This document shows positions 9,226-21,985 of a DNA stretch of 64,000 nucleotides, piece by piece. The DNA comes from Saccharum officinarum. Its lineage: Eukaryota > Streptophyta > Magnoliopsida > Poales > Poaceae. Position 1 is the first letter of the stretch, and each line of letters opens with the position of its first letter. The stretch spans positions 109,985,860 through 110,049,859 of the forward strand of contig CM036160.1 in assembly GCA_020631735.1 (NCBI GenBank). Direction: 5' to 3'. A program made the position numbers and the translations under genes. A model generated the notes under the pieces. The model was not told the DNA's origin and did not search any database. It saw nothing but the letters and a program-made list of their open reading frames with translations.

Positions 9226-12200
9226 TGTAACAGAACCGCCCAATTATACGAGATTAAGTAAGAAAATCATCCAACGGATGGACAATTTACCAAACTTAAG
9301 CCCGTATAACCCGGTAGTCCGTGAAATCTCGACGGATTTCAAACCATTTCACATCACAGCCAAGATCGTAATAAGTTCAGCGATTACCTTCATAAGTTAC
9401 ACAGCAGTTTGCGGCACAAAATACATCGGAGTTTAAACATAGTTATTACAAACCAGTTTCAAATAAAGTAGCGGAAGCATTAGTTCAAAGCACACACACA
9501 CACATCTTTTTCCAAAATACAGTGCCAGCTCGCGATCATCTCCCACAAAAGCATCAGACGAGGAGTAGTGAGTGACCATTGCCCATGGTCCTAGGCTTCG
9601 CCCATCGCAGGGTAGAGACAGTTGATACAATAACCATAGTACATCTGTCCATCTGCAACAAGTGGGAACAAAGCCCTGAGTACGAGAAGGTACTCAGCTA
9701 GACTTACCCGACAGAACCAAAACAAAAGACTCCAAGGATCATGATAGGCATTTTGGTGGGGTAGCTGACTCATTTGCAAGAAAAGCATTTTTAGCTTAGC
9801 AAATCATTTACAAAAGCATGTCATCTTCTAAATCTTTATTCTCCTGTCAACTATGTTTGCACTTAAGCTAAAGTAACCATATAATTAAGCAAGCAAGGAT
9901 TACCATTGATAATTAACAATAGTTACCATGTCATTTTCTCATAACTATCCAAGTGTTGTATCCATATTACTACGATGAAGTAACTCAAGTCAAGTGCTCA
10001 CTATCCAGTGAACGATGGCGATTCGAATCGATTATTGACCAGCTGGTAATTTATTCCTCACACAAACCTCACTCACCCGCTAAAGTGAGGTATTGGTCAC
10101 CGAGTCAACCATTCAGGTAAAGTCGCGAGCTTGCCAGGAACCACATGTACCCGGGGGCCGCCCGACTGCTCTTTGGCCTTATCATCGCGCCCCCGTTTCC
10201 TGCCACTACTGCTCCGGTACAGTGCGTTGCGGGCAATCCACTCGGCCCGAATAATCTCCCGGCTTCGCGGTCGAAAGGTACTTTATCCGGCCAGCTAAAT
10301 GTGAGGCATGCGTTCAACATGACCCGAGGCCCGACATCGGACGGTCCTTAATCGACACAGACGGAAGACACTACAGTTCAGAACCCTGCAAGCTTCCGCC
10401 CGGTCTCACATTCATTCCACACTGAGTTATTCTCACATGACATCTCTTTCACAAACCAGGTAATCCCCTATAGCTCGCGGATGACAGGCAATCACCCGAC
10501 TTCTACCGGTCTAAGCAAGCTAAGCAAGTATTGACCGTGGACACCAGGGTGACAAGGATCGGGTAAAACAAGGTGGCACAAGGTATAATGCAGCAACGTT
10601 TGCAAACAACTCCTAAACTTAATGCATCAGATTAAGTAAAATTAATAAATAATTATTTGCAAACCGGGGAGAAATGCTCCGGGGCTTGCCTCGCTCGAAG
10701 GTACTGGGACGATGGTCAGGACACTCCGGAAGCTCTTCACCGGACTCCTCTTCTACTTCTGCTGGCTCCGGCTCCTCGGGCTGCTCCTCTGCGTCCTCGG
10801 GAACAACTGCCGGAACCACTTCCTGCGATCCTGTATGATGCAGAAGTATGAGTGCAACATGCATAGGTGAAATGCAGAAGTGACATGAGATGATGAAGAT
10901 GCGGAATGCATACGGTGTAATGAATGTATTATGTCATCGGATTATGTGGAACTTATGACTCTTCTACAAGGTAGTCAACATCATCCAAGAACATGTACTC
11001 GGAAACTACCAACACTAGTTCCTACCATGCGAGAGTATTTGAAAAATCGAGAGGCTTCAAAGATACACCAAAGTATAGTTTACTAACTATTTTTGCATTA
11101 AAGAATAAATAGAAACCCTAATTAGTCCTAAGGTTGAACAGCAACACATATTTTAGTAGCTCAGAAAAATCTCATAAAATTACAGTGGGTTACTAATATC
11201 AAGAATAGCTTGACATAAAATTTTTACTGCATTTGGATAATTAGAACTTACTATACAAAAATAACAAAATAAGGCCTAAAATGGATATTTAAAATATTTT
11301 ACATTATGAAAAGTATCAAACAACAGATTTAGGAATTTTCCTACTATCTATTTCCTAAACAAACACTATAGAAAAATTATCACTTGCATGTTTTATTCAA
11401 ATTTATTTAAATAACAAAAATAACAAATATTGGTAATAGAAAGCATTTGAACTGCAACTACAAATTTTTATACAGAACACCCAAGATATAAAATTTCCCT
11501 AGAAAGTACATGACACAAAAAGATTAATAAACTTGGAATCATATTTTTCTGATTTTTCTAGGATTTATTAAGCAATTAACAAGAAAACAGCCATTTCAAT
11601 AGTTAATTAAAAACTCTACAGAAAAGTATCTCAAATTTGACATGCAATAATTTTAGATCATAGATCTGGTTCCATTTCATCTAAAGAAATTTATTTCATA
11701 ATTTTTTTGAGCTAAAATGACCAAGAAATCATTTTCCAAGTGCTTTTTCATCAAGAATAATAAAAAGAAAATGGAAATGGATTTCTTTTTAAGGCGCTGG
11801 GCCGGCCCGAGGGAAAAGATCGGCCCACGGCGGTCGCGGCCCATCTCGCTCGCGCGGGGGAGAAGACCGAGCCGGCCTGCTCGGGGCTCGGCCCGCAGGC
11901 GCGGTCCAGCCCACCGAGAGAGGGGGGGGGGGAAACCCGAGCGCGTCGCCGGCGTTCCCGACGCCGACGTCGCGGCGGCGGTCACGGCCAATCGGCCGGT
12001 TCCGGCCAAGTCCCGACCACCGAGCGAGCGCACAACAATCGCCAGGAACTCGCGAACTTGAGAAGAAGGATTGGGAAGACGGAGAGGGAGCGAGCGAGGC
12101 GATGAACGGAGCTCAAGGCCGGCGGCACCGACGCGGTGGCGCGGCGAGGAAAGCTCGATTGAGCCTTACCGATCCAAACGAGGGGACGTCGAGGCTCGTT

Positions 12201-13130
12201 CGGAGAAGAGGGGGACGGGGCGGAGCTTTGGGCACAGGCAATCGAAAGAAGGCGGTCTACCGATGCCGGAACGAGGCGGAGATGGGGGCGGTGCGCGGTG
12301 GCGAGCGGTGCTCCGCGGTGGAGGGCGCCGGAGGGGTGGCTGGCGAGTGAGGGAGGGGAAGTGAGGGAGCGAGGAGGCTCGGGCAGTCGTTTTGAGTGCG
12401 CTCGCGCTGGCGGGAGATCAGGGCGAGGACGACGCGCGGCGAGCGGCGGCAGCGCATGGCCGACACGCGGCGAGCGCGCTCTGTCGCGGCGGCCAGCGAG
12501 GTGCGCGGCGCGCGGGAGGAGGAGGGAGGCCGGGTGGTCGCGGGCCGGGCCGCCTGCGTCGCGCGGGCGCGCGCGCGCGCGGAGCTGCGCGGGCCGATTC
12601 GGCCAGCGGGCCGAATCCGGGGCGGCGGCCTGCTAAGGCGAAATTCGGTTTTTTTGATTTTCCAAATTCAAATTTAAATGCAATTCAGACTTCAAACTAC
12701 ATTTTGAACAAGAAGAAGACATTTTCTGGAATTGACCCAAAAATAAAAGTTGCTCAGAAATAAATTCTCTACAACTTTGATTAAGGGCCAACTGAAAATT
12801 CTTAATAGATTTTGAATGGCAGAATAAAAGCTAAAATAGGAGATATTTTTGAATATTTTTAATAAATATTTTTGAACAAGTTTTTGACAAAATTTGAGTC
12901 ATCTAGTTGCTCCAAAGATTGAACTAGGGTTCCAAGTGATGAAAAATTATAGTTGCAAGATTTTTGGTGTAATGTGATTATCATATTAATATATATTTTA
13001 TCACCTAAATCATTTTCAAGCTTTTATTTGATTTAAATTGTAACATTATCACACATGATTATGATGACATGAAATGCCATGCAATATGATTGCCATGCAA
13101 AAATGCATTGCGCAACACCGGAGTGTTACA
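9226..13130 (-). mobile_element. Long (3.9-kb) 5' LTR of the gypsy element
   Basis: On the minus strand it starts TGTAACACTCCGGTG at 13130 and ends GGTTCTGTTACA at 9226, so the outer seven bases TGTAACA and TGTTACA are perfect inverted repeats. The primer-binding site follows two bases later. The second LTR is not in the window, so a TSD cannot be tested; the outer flanking 5-mer is CATAT at 13131-13135. Composition is patchy: about 11790-12640 is extremely GC-rich and CpG-rich, with AT-rich sequence on both sides. Many open frames in the GC-rich part are composition artefacts. Confidence 0.8.
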
Positions 13131-13424
13131 CATATATACATGGAACTCTAGTTTCATATCTTTCTAAGCTAAAATAAAATTTTAAAGATTAAATAAGATT
13201 TTAGGATTTTTATTTGCATGTTCTTTCTAGAATACAAATATCTGGATAATTTGAAACATAGTTTGGTTTACCGTAAACCCTTTTCTCACGGTTAGTGTGG
13301 CGTCACTTAGACGGTTTATATGGTGCCACTTAGGGAAAAACTACCGTGTACATCGCTCAAGGTGCAAAAATAAGCAATTTCAAAAAACTAAGGAGGAATA
13401 AAAAAATAATCTTATTGATTTTTT
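13131..13424. other. No gene seen
   Basis: AT-rich sequence between the long LTR and a LINE fragment. Confidence 0.4.
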
Positions 13425-13860
13425 TAGCAACACCATCCTCTTTATTCAGCTAGGAGGATTGTACATATTACAAACACCATCGGGTGGATTCAAGAACCAA
13501 ACATGCCGCCCTAACTCGGCATGAATCGAGCTACGAGCTATCCTATGAGCATCGTTATTTGAGTCCCTATGCTCATGTACAAACTCGACACTTCTAAAAG
13601 CTGCCTTCCTCATATTGATCTCCCGGATAACCTACCCATAGATCCGAGATCGCCTCGTTGGATGCTCGTAGGTCTAAAGTGAGAGCCATCCCTTCTCTGC
13701 ATGCAATAGATTCTATCACCCCTGGTCGATAATCATTGATGAGAGAGAGAAATCTAACTACTTCTATACTGAGTGATCTAAAGAATTTTTTTTCCAAACC
13801 GAGAAATGCAATGAACGCAGCAACAGCCGAGGAAGTCCATGCTAAAAAAAAAAGCCGAGG
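13425..13860 (-). mobile_element. LINE remnant, RNase H-like C-terminal part
   Basis: The minus strand encodes, in two frames, pieces typical of the RNase H-like domain at the end of plant L1-type LINEs. One has IACREGMALTLDLRASNEAI near 13660-13720. The other, near 13460-13600, has a frame with FVHEHRDSNNDAHRIARSS followed by GRHVW. The frame break near 13615 shows the copy is dead. No poly-A tail or TSD was identified. Confidence 0.6.
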
Positions 13861-14544
13861 AAGTCCATTTTCTCTAGGTTAGCCCATTTATCCCGGTATT
13901 CCCAAAGGGCCTACATGGACAAAATATAACAGCCCACTTATGCAGGACAGACATCTAGGTCAGGCGGCCGTGATTTGCGAACCCATGCAAAGTGAGCCCA
14001 AATAAACTGGTAACATAAAATTTTCACACGTGCTGCTACTGGGATGTGTCCAGCTGAGTAGCTGCCGTTCCTCAAAAAAAAAAAAAAACCCTGAGTAGCT
14101 GCCTTCCACGACATTCTCTCTCTCAAAAAAAAAAATCTGGCTTCCACGACAGCTGAACGTAGCTGGCTTCGACGACAGCGGGACCAGAAACGTTGGCGAC
14201 CATTTGATTTTCGTGGGAGGGAAACACGGAGGTTCAGAACCCAAACGAGCAGGCAAGGAGCGCAGGAACTGGACCGCCTGGTGCATCGGCTTTCAGCCTT
14301 GCGCCACCGACTAGTATCAAATGGTGCATTTTGTTGAGTGAACTATCAAATGGTGCATTTGCTATAATAACATTACAGAAAGGAGCAAATGGTTTCATCA
14401 CATTGCTATTAACTACGAACCGATGTAAGTCTCTATAACATATTTTTTCCCTCCTCTTACAATTCATTTTGATTGCTCTATTTAGGCATACGAGTAGATA
14501 GATCAGCATGATAGAAATGTGCAAAGAAGATGCACACATCAGTG
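13861..14544. other. Low-complexity, poly-A-containing intergenic DNA
   Basis: The segment contains two A-runs (about 14074-14087 and 14126-14136), each next to a near-identical phrase about 'gctgccttccacgac', which suggests a small internal duplication. No gene is supported. Confidence 0.4.
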
Positions 14545-14840
14545 AGCATGAAAAAGAGAACTAACACTGCAAACGGACAATACACCTTCAAATCAGCCTA
14601 TAGAGCACAATTACTAGATTCGCATTTTATAACACCATTAGGAAGGCGCAAACAAAAAACAAATGCAAACTCTTTGCGTGGATCCTCATCCAAAACAAAA
14701 TACTCATGGCAGACAACCTCGAGGTCCGGGGTTGGCCACAAGACAACATTTGTGCATTGTGCTATGGGGCGCTAGAAACTTGCTACACCTATGCCTTGCT
14801 TGCCCCTTTGCGCAAGCGGTTTAGAGCCACGTTACTTATT
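14545..14840 (+). mobile_element. LINE fragment, zinc-binding reverse-transcriptase C-terminal (zf-RVT) region
   Basis: Conceptual translation in mixed frames gives the zf-RVT pattern of plant LINEs: a TANGQYTFKSAYRAQ start, then a frame with ILIQNKILMADNL and RGWPQDNICALC, then LETC and a shifted CLACPFAQAV. Indels interrupt it. It is probably related to the RNase H-like fragment at 13425-13860, but in the opposite orientation. Confidence 0.6.
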
Positions 14841-17800
14841 AGAGCACTTCACATAATTTGATATAGCACAACAATTAATTTCGGACTCGTGGGATCACAC
14901 AATGCAATCGATCCCCAGAGAGCGCGGACGAGCTTTCAACAACATAGCCATTTACACCATTTGAAACTTTTATTAGAAATACTGCAACTGTAAGGTTTTT
15001 TAGAACATCCATTCCATGGCCCTCCAAGCTAGCTATTTACACTATTTACACGCACGTAGGATTAGATATCGTACTACTAGCATTATGGGCTATGGCGAAG
15101 CCTGTTTACGAGATGCACGTTTCATGATAACCGAAATTTTTTGCTCTGCCGACGAGCACCGGTACCGCGGCACGTGGGCATTTTTTTTTTTTCCCCCTTG
15201 GTGCTTCGGGGACAGCGGCGCCTGCCTACACGCGCTCCTGCGTCCTGTCGAGCTAGCACGCCGGCTCGGCGACCTCAAACCGGGTGGGTACCGCGCCCGG
15301 CTGTTCCAGTGCAAAGTCGCCAAGCTCGATACAAGTAGCTTTTGTTGATTGGTCGTTGGTTAGCAAAGCAGTCTTAAATTTTTACCCGTTCCAGGAGACA
15401 AATAAGCCTACAGTAATCGCTTGCACGTCACTGGTGTACGTGCATGCAAACGAAGTCAACAACAGGACCTGGCACAGTTGCGTTCACAGGCTTATCCGGA
15501 TGGCAACCTGACAACGGCGAACATCCACATCCCCGCGTTTGAGTGTTCATTTCCTATCCTAGGCCATGGATGGAGCTCAATAATTGCCCGTATGATCCGA
15601 ACAAATGCCGCACCAGTTGTCTGTTTCTCCGACCCCGACATTTGTGCACGTTTCATGGCCGCAGCGGTACGGAGTACCCCGCGCCACCACACACGCAGCT
15701 CGGTCGATCGGATATCGCTTGGCAAGACGACAAGCGCGGCACGGACTGGCCGACAAAGAGCGTACTGTACTCCTGCTGGCCAACGGTCAAAAGGCGGCAG
15801 CGTCGCGGCGGGCACACGGCACGGCCGTCGCGGTCATACAATATCGATCACGAGTCTCACGATCTCCTGTACAGTACTAGAGCAGTCCAGCACAGTGCCA
15901 GTGCCAAATAAACTTGGCAGCGGCTGCACGCGTCTACAAAAACAAGTACGCCACGGCGCGCTGGGGTGCGGACGCAGGAAAGCGGCGCCCGGGCCTCCGG
16001 CAGGGAGACCCGCATCTGTGTCTCGGCCGCGCGGGCGGCGATTCCGACGGCCACCGAGTTCCCACTTGCCACTTCCCAGACGGCCTCGCCCGCCCCCGCC
16101 TCGCCGGACGGGTCGAAAGGCTCGAGCGCTTCCCATACGTTGACCGGCCGCGGGCTGCCGCTATCGCGGACGCTGGCCACTCGCAGTCCGACGCGGCCAA
16201 GACCCGCGATTCGCGCGAGATCCGCACTGCATTTCGCGGGGTTGACCTGACCGCCCAGCCTCTGGCTTGTGCCTTGTGACCCGGCCGGGGATAGAAACCG
16301 TGGTGCCCATTTGGCAACTTGTGTTGTGGGGGGATGAATGCTTCGCACTGACTGCAGCCTGTGGCATTGCAGGCAGGCGAGGTCCTTTTTACTGTGCTGC
16401 GGAGTACGAAGAGGAAGCGCACAAGGCGACGAGCGGATCTTCATCACCGGCCACCGCATCGCCCGACGCGTCGGTTAGTGCGCGCGCGGTCAAAGTCTCG
16501 GGGGATCCGGCAACAGCGACGACGATGTGGATCGCTGACAGGTTGACAGGCAACGCACGCAGAGACGCAGAGAGTCAAAGGGCGTGTCCGGCACTGGGCA
16601 CGACACGACAGATATCCGCCGTCCATGGTTTCTCTTGCAGATCGATCGTCAACGGAGTGACAAGCACGTCCCGTCACGGGCTCAGACTAACCGCAGTGAG
16701 ATGCTCTAAATGATACTCTAAAGTTTTATAGTATAAATATAGAATAAAAACTGTTGCACTGGATACTCTAAAACGATGCTCTATCATTTCTCTCACTCTA
16801 TATTTAGAGTAGTACAGTGCTTACTCTACAGTGGATAGTGACGGGCCCCACTAGCTAAACAAAGAAAAAATATGTTATAACTCACAAACCAAAAATCCAA
16901 ATTAAATTTCGATTGCACCATTAAATTCGTCTCAATAAATCCTTCAAAACTAGATCACACATGTATATATTTAGATAAAGTGACAAGTGAATCCCACAGT
17001 GGATAGAGGATGATATAGAGGATGGATGAGTGCGGGAGAATTGAGTATAGAGAAGAGAATCTTGCTGAGTAGGACATATAGAGGATGAATATAGATGTTC
17101 ATGAGTGCAGATAGCCTCACTGCGACGCGATTGCGAAGAGCAGGATCGGACACGTCGGCCCCGATCGCATTCACGTGATTCGGGGTTACTGTGAGCCAAT
17201 AGTACGGTTCGGAGACGTCTTCGGGAGGACTTTTCGCGATGCAAGACTCGCAAGCCGGCCGTTAAATACCTTTCTAGAGGGCAAATGATCTCGCTTTTGA
17301 CTTTTGCGAATGGATGGAAAGTGGGCATGGAATGCAGAGGTACGGTGCATCCAGGAAAAGCAATGTTGGTCCGTCCGGTCCGCGGCGGCGATGACCAGAC
17401 GACCAAGCGGCGTGCAGGATCGTGCGCCGGTCCGCCCATGATTCAGCAGTACACTGTGCTTGAAAAGGTTGCCACTGATTAGTTTATTAATCATCCATCA
17501 ACGTCGCACAAGAGGCCACACGCTCATAATACTGCCAGACACTCGCGTGGCGTAACACCATCAGCTACCTAAAAGACTGCAATCAATCGCGCCGATTGCG
17601 AGCGAGACGGCTTCCCCAGCTGACAACTCCCGCACAGCGCTAGATCAGAGGCTGTTGAGCTATGGCAGTCGACAAGCACTGCGTTTGTATGGTGAAGCCA
17701 ATAATGTGCCAAGTTCTAAGGGAGTATTATGGAATATGACGAGATTTCTTTATAAGCATGAAAAAGTGTGGCTTTCAATTTCCGAGCTACACTTATGGTT

Positions 17801-18358
17801 AGCCGCCATTATCTAAAGTTAACTGTGGAAAACATGGCTGAAGGCGTTAACTGAATTCTGTCGCCTGAAATGGAAATGTCTCAAGGCTAAAGAACCGTGG
17901 GAACTGGGAAGTTACTATCGCCTTTGAGTCGGCAAAGTGCCGATGCTTTCACAAGCTCGTAGAGTTGCTGGTTTTAGTAATCAGAATATTGCAGCAAGAT
18001 CTTCTGCAGGCACCAGCTCGTACAGATTTGGAAGAACGTTAAATTAGCCGCGTGCTCCGTACTACTAAGTGATACGGGAAACAGTGCCAGTACTACCGAA
18101 AACACCTCTGGTCTTACTCTTACATTCTGGAGTGATTCGGCTGATCAGCTCAGCCCCTGGAGTGATTCCAACTCGAATCACATCAAGTTACCCTCACGCC
18201 GCTAACTGATGACAGTACGTACTCAAAACTCCAAAATTAACAAATATTTAAGTTCACTGCATTCTACGTCTGCCATACGCAGCAGATGACTTCCCCCTCT
18301 AATAATTAATTAAGCGCGCCGGAGCCGGACACGCCTCGCCGCTCGCCGGCCTGCCTGT
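14841..18358. other. Gene-poor interval downstream of GH3.8
   Basis: I see no supported gene. The part 15100-16680 is GC-rich and has several overlapping frames of 100-240 codons on both strands, none with a known motif. 16690-17100 is AT-rich with repeated ACTCTA and TTTAGAGT phrases that could be an old MITE. 17500-18300 has no recognisable element; its last part is probably the GH3.8 3' UTR. Confidence 0.4.
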
Positions 18359-20310
18359 CTAGTCGGAGTGGGTGCGCTGGCCGGGGGTCCAGTGCGGCAG
18401 CGCGGGGCTGAAATGGGTGGACACGACGCGGGAGTCCAGGAGCTCGATGATGGGCGGGAACGTCACGCACCGGGGCACCTTGTACTGGTTGATCGACGCG
18501 CCGCGGGAGATGGCGTAGTCCATGAGCTCCTCGAAGGTGCCCGGCCGGACCACCCGGATCTCCAGCGGGCCGATGGAGCCGTCCGCCACGCGGCTCTGCC
18601 TGTACACCGTGTTCAGCGCCTCCTCCATCTCGAGGCAGCACCTGTCCAGCGTCTCCCTGTCCACGGCGGCGCCGCCGGTGCCGGCCGCGGGCCCTTGGTC
18701 AGGAGCTCCCAGTAGATGACGTAGTGGCCGGGGATGCTCTTGGTGTAGGCCTGGCTGGTGTACTCCACCACGGCGGCGCCGTGCGGGCGGAGCAGGGCGG
18801 ACGCGCGCTCCACGGCGCGCTGCAGCTCGGCCTCGTCCGTCTTGTCGGACTCGATGGACAGCAGCACGTTCTTGCGGCGCACGAACCGGAACCGCGGCGC
18901 GGTGTTGTGGAAGCCCGTGACCTGGAGCACGTCGCCGACGCGGTACCGGTTCAGCCCCGCGTACGTGGTGATCACCAGCTCGTACTCGCGCCCGACCTCC
19001 ACGCGGGCGAGGTCCACCAGCTGGCTCGCGCCGCCGCCGCCGGACGCCGCGGCGTCCATGGGCAAGAACTCGAAGTAGCACATGTTGGGCATCAGGGTGT
19101 AGGACACCTCCGAGGGGTCGCACATGGGGCGGAGGTTCAGCCCGAAGTAGCACTCCGACGACGCGTACATGGTGCACGCCATCGGGAGGCCGCCGCTGTA
19201 GTACTTGAGGGTCGGGATGTACTGCGCCATGGCGCCGGTGACGATGACGTCCAGGTACTTGGTGTTGGGCCAAATGCGGGTGATGATGCCCGCCCAGTCG
19301 CCCTTGGAGCACTCGGAGCGGACCAGCGCGGCGAGCTCGGGGTCAGGGCGGAGGATGCCGGCGACCGCCTCGCGCACCGACGTGTCGGTGACGCGCGGGG
19401 TGAGCGAGCCGGCCTCGATGTCGTCCGCGAGCTGCTCCCAGTTGAGCTGGAGGAAGCGAATGGCGCGGAGGAGGCCCGACGCGAACACGGCGCCGACGCG
19501 CAGCACGTCCTGGCGCTGGCACAGCCCGCACACCATCTGCGCGTACATGCTCTGGAACGCGTCCGCGCAGAGGATGGCCGCCGTGGGGCTCGTGTAGTTG
19601 TTGTAGGCGTCGAACGGCCGGTTCTTGAAGTGGTTGCTCTTGTAGTAGCTCGTCAGGACGGGCCTCGCCGCGAGGCCGCCCGGCGTCTTCGTCTCCGACT
19701 TGACGAAGAGGAAATGGAGAGCCATGCCCTTGTCCATCCCAGGCACATAACTGCACACAGTCATTCAAGGCCATCAATAACTCTACTTGAGCACGTGTGT
19801 GCTGTCAATAATTACTGGTACCGGAGAGTAGTAGCAGTAGAAAGCTTACAGGTTCATGACGGGCATCTGGAGGCTGTAGAGCAGCTGGCGGCGGTTGAGC
19901 TCGTCCTCAATGGTGGGCATGAGCTTGCGCTCGCCGGCGGACGTGCCGGAGCTGGTGAGGAACTCGGAGACCGGGTGCCCCGACAGGATGGGCGAGCGGT
20001 CGCCGTCGGCAATGCGCCGGATGTACGGCTGCAGGTCCTCGTACGTCGCCATCGGCACCTTGGCGCGGAAAGTGGCGCGGTCCGAATCGCCGGTGAGGCC
20101 GTACTTGGAGAGGTACTCGGTGTCGGCGTTACGGGAGAGGATCTCCCCCAGCACGCGCTCCTGCACGGCGTCCACGTCGGAGGTCATCTCCTCGATGAAC
20201 TGGAGCTTCTCAGCGTCGGCGTCCTTCACCGCGGGCGGCGGCGGTGGCTGCGAGGCCGGGCTCCGGAGCGCCGCGCCGGTGGTCGACACTACTTCGGCCA
20301 TCACCGCCAT
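18359..20310 (-). CDS. GH3.8: GH3.8-type indole-3-acetic acid-amido synthetase, with a one-base frameshift
   Basis: GH3 enzymes adenylate indole-3-acetic acid and join it to amino acids, lowering free auxin; they are cytosolic acyl-adenylate ligases. Two exons are visible: 20310-19850 (ATG to AACCT, donor GTAAGC) and 19750-18359 (acceptor GTGCAG). The three ATP/AMP-binding motifs are intact: [10 protein letters not shown] at residues 120-129, YASSECYFG at 348-356 and [13 protein letters not shown] at 415-427. The N terminus [12 protein letters not shown] and the overall length (about 617 residues) fit the rice GH3.8 group. After residue 508 (ELLTKGP) the frame breaks: one base is missing in the G/C run at about 18688-18694, and the last roughly 109 residues lie in the shifted frame, ending at the stop at 18359-18361. 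As written, the product would end in an Arg/Pro-rich tail. It may be a sequencing error in a homopolymer or a real null allele. The long plus-strand frame across this gene is a GC-driven antisense shadow. Confidence 0.93.
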
Positions 20311-20470
20311 TGCCTCGCTGGAACACTACTACTGCTTGCGAACGCTAGCTAGGAGCTGTGTGGAACTTGTGGGTGGTTTGGGACTCTGGAGGAGGGATGG
20401 CTGGAAGGCCAGGAGATGTTTTCTGCTGCTTGCTGTGTTGCCTGGGTCGGAATGGCTCGGGCATGGCGGG

Positions 20471-20480
20471 GTATTTATAG
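20471..20480 (-). promoter_or_regulatory. TATA box of GH3.8
   Basis: CTATAAATAC on the minus strand, about 160 bp upstream of the GH3.8 start codon at 20310, in an otherwise GC-rich promoter. That is a normal distance for a plant TATA box plus 5' UTR. A TGACGTC (bZIP-type) site lies further upstream at 20584-20590. I did not find a clear TGTCTC auxin-response element in the first 400 bp, although the gene class is usually auxin-inducible. Confidence 0.7.
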
Positions 20481-21738
20481 TGTGGGTGGGAGGCGGGCTC
20501 GCAGGTCGCGCAGCTCGGCGAGGCAGGGGCGAGGGCGTGGCGATGGCGCAGTGGGAGTGTGGGACGGGGAGAAGGACACGGGGTGACGTCGGGGCTGTCG
20601 CTCCACGGCGCGGCAGCGGTGGGACCCGGTGTCCCGTCCGGTGGTGGACAACCGCCCGGCAAGGTGGGGGCGGCCTGGACCGCCACGTCGGAGCGGCCGC
20701 GATGAGGCCATGGAAACGTGGCCGCTGGGCCCTGCCCGTGTCGACTCCGCTGGCTTGAGCACGCCGTAGTTTCCCGACCGATGCAAATTTCCCTACAACT
20801 TGGTCGTGGATTTTGGCGCATGCAAAGCCGTGATACGCTTGCTGATTGATTTGTCCCATATAAATCCTGATCCAATCCGTTACGAGTTGTTGTCAGCGCG
20901 AGGAATCGATCGGAAGCAATCGAGCGGAGACGCGAGTGCCGAATTTGGTGGGAGTTTTGATCCCAGGGAGTGCCCGAATCGAACGCAACGTCTTCTCTTG
21001 CAGCTCAGCGAACGGGGTCGCCGAATTGAACGCAAAATCTGCGTGCGCAGCCCGGCCGCTTGCCGGCTCTGTCTGGCCTGCTCCGAACATGCGTGGTGTC
21101 GCCGAGCGGACCGTGCCTTATCCACGACTTTTACCGGCGCCAGCCTTTGTCGATCCGCTTTGGGCACGCCACGGCGGGAGCGCACGGAAGTTGATCGCAT
21201 CGAATCGAACGGAGCCGTGCGCGCGCGTGCATCGGCAGACATCGGCACGTCAGCTGCCGGGCCATCGGCTTGGTTGGTTCGGGAAACGCGATGCCCTATT
21301 TCCCCTCCGGGGACGCACCGATCGCGACGCCCGGCGTCACGTCGTTGCGCATGGCCGGCGGTTACGTTGCGCGCGGGCGCCGCTAACCCTGCCGAGGCGG
21401 CGAGGTGCATTGAATCGCCAGCCGCGGTTGGGGAGGTTAGCGGCGGTCGAGCGGAACCAGTGGGCAGTGGGGCTTGCGGCGGTCGATTCGACTCGGTTAC
21501 GGGCTGGCGGCCACGTGAAGGGTAGGGGGTAGCCGGCAGCAAGTTGGAACATGCTCATCGGCATCGCCAGAGGTTGATCCGGTCCACGGCCGGGATAGAT
21601 CATACTCCACTCCTACTAGCTAGCTTAGACTTAGATGCCTGCCTGGACGGCATGGCGGAGATAAATATTCTTTGTGTTCTGTCAATCACTCGGTTCACGA
21701 ACTCCCAGCGCGGGCACCGTGGCGCTGGGAGAATATAC
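20481..21738. other. GH3.8 upstream region
   Basis: GC-rich sequence with long overlapping frames on both strands (up to 241 codons). None has a recognisable motif, and I take them as composition artefacts. It presumably holds upstream control elements of GH3.8. Confidence 0.4.
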
Positions 21739-21741
21739 TAA

Positions 21742-21982
21742 GGTCCGGTTCAGTTCCAATTTTTTTTTAGAATTTTTCAAAATTTTTCGTTATATCGAAT
21801 CTTTGGACACATGCATCAAACATTAAATATAGATAAAAAATAAAACTAATTACATAGTTTAGACGAAATGGACGAGACGAATCTTTTAAGCCTAATTAGA
21901 TCCTGATTGGACACTGATTGCCAAATAACAACGAAAATCGCTACAGTATCATTTTACTAAATTTTTTGAACTGAACCGGCCC
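21742..21982. mobile_element. Tourist-like (PIF/Harbinger) MITE
   Basis: A 241-bp element with inverted ends GGTCCGGTTCAGTTC and GAACTGAACCGGCCC, flanked by the 3-bp duplication TAA at 21739-21741 and 21983-21985. The interior, including 'tttggacacatgcat' and 'agacgaatcttttaagcct', matches an abundant grass MITE family. It sits about 1.4 kb upstream of GH3.8. Confidence 0.85.
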
Positions 21983-21985
21983 TAA

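Larger units (their letters stand above)
5642..13130 (-). mobile_element. 5' portion of a Ty3/gypsy (Tekay/Del-like) retrotransposon with an extra ORF upstream of gag
   Basis: Read on the minus strand the order is: 3.9-kb 5' LTR (13130 to 9226), primer-binding site, about 780-bp leader, an extra 324-codon ORF with a histone H3-like N terminus, about 350-bp spacer, gag, zinc knuckle and the start of protease, then the assembly gap. The gag type with one zinc knuckle, the initiator-Met-type primer-binding site and the very long LTR suggest the Tekay/Del branch of chromoviruses. The branch is an inference, because reverse transcriptase, integrase and any chromodomain are not in the window. Confidence 0.8.

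Noticed and set aside
12071..12763. Frames of about 100-120 codons in the long LTR
   Set aside because: Composition artefacts of the CpG-rich island; overlapping in three frames.
15421..16459. Long frames on both strands (up to 240 codons) in GC-rich sequence
   Set aside because: They overlap in several frames, have no domain or splice context, and GC-rich DNA keeps frames open by chance.
18724..20352. A 542-codon plus-strand frame antisense to GH3.8
   Set aside because: It mirrors the GC-rich coding strand of a well-supported gene, has no recognisable motif and crosses the GH3.8 intron.
20345..21542. Several 170-290 codon frames upstream of GH3.8
   Set aside because: They lie in the GH3.8 promoter region on both strands with low-complexity Arg/Pro/Ala content; no independent support.
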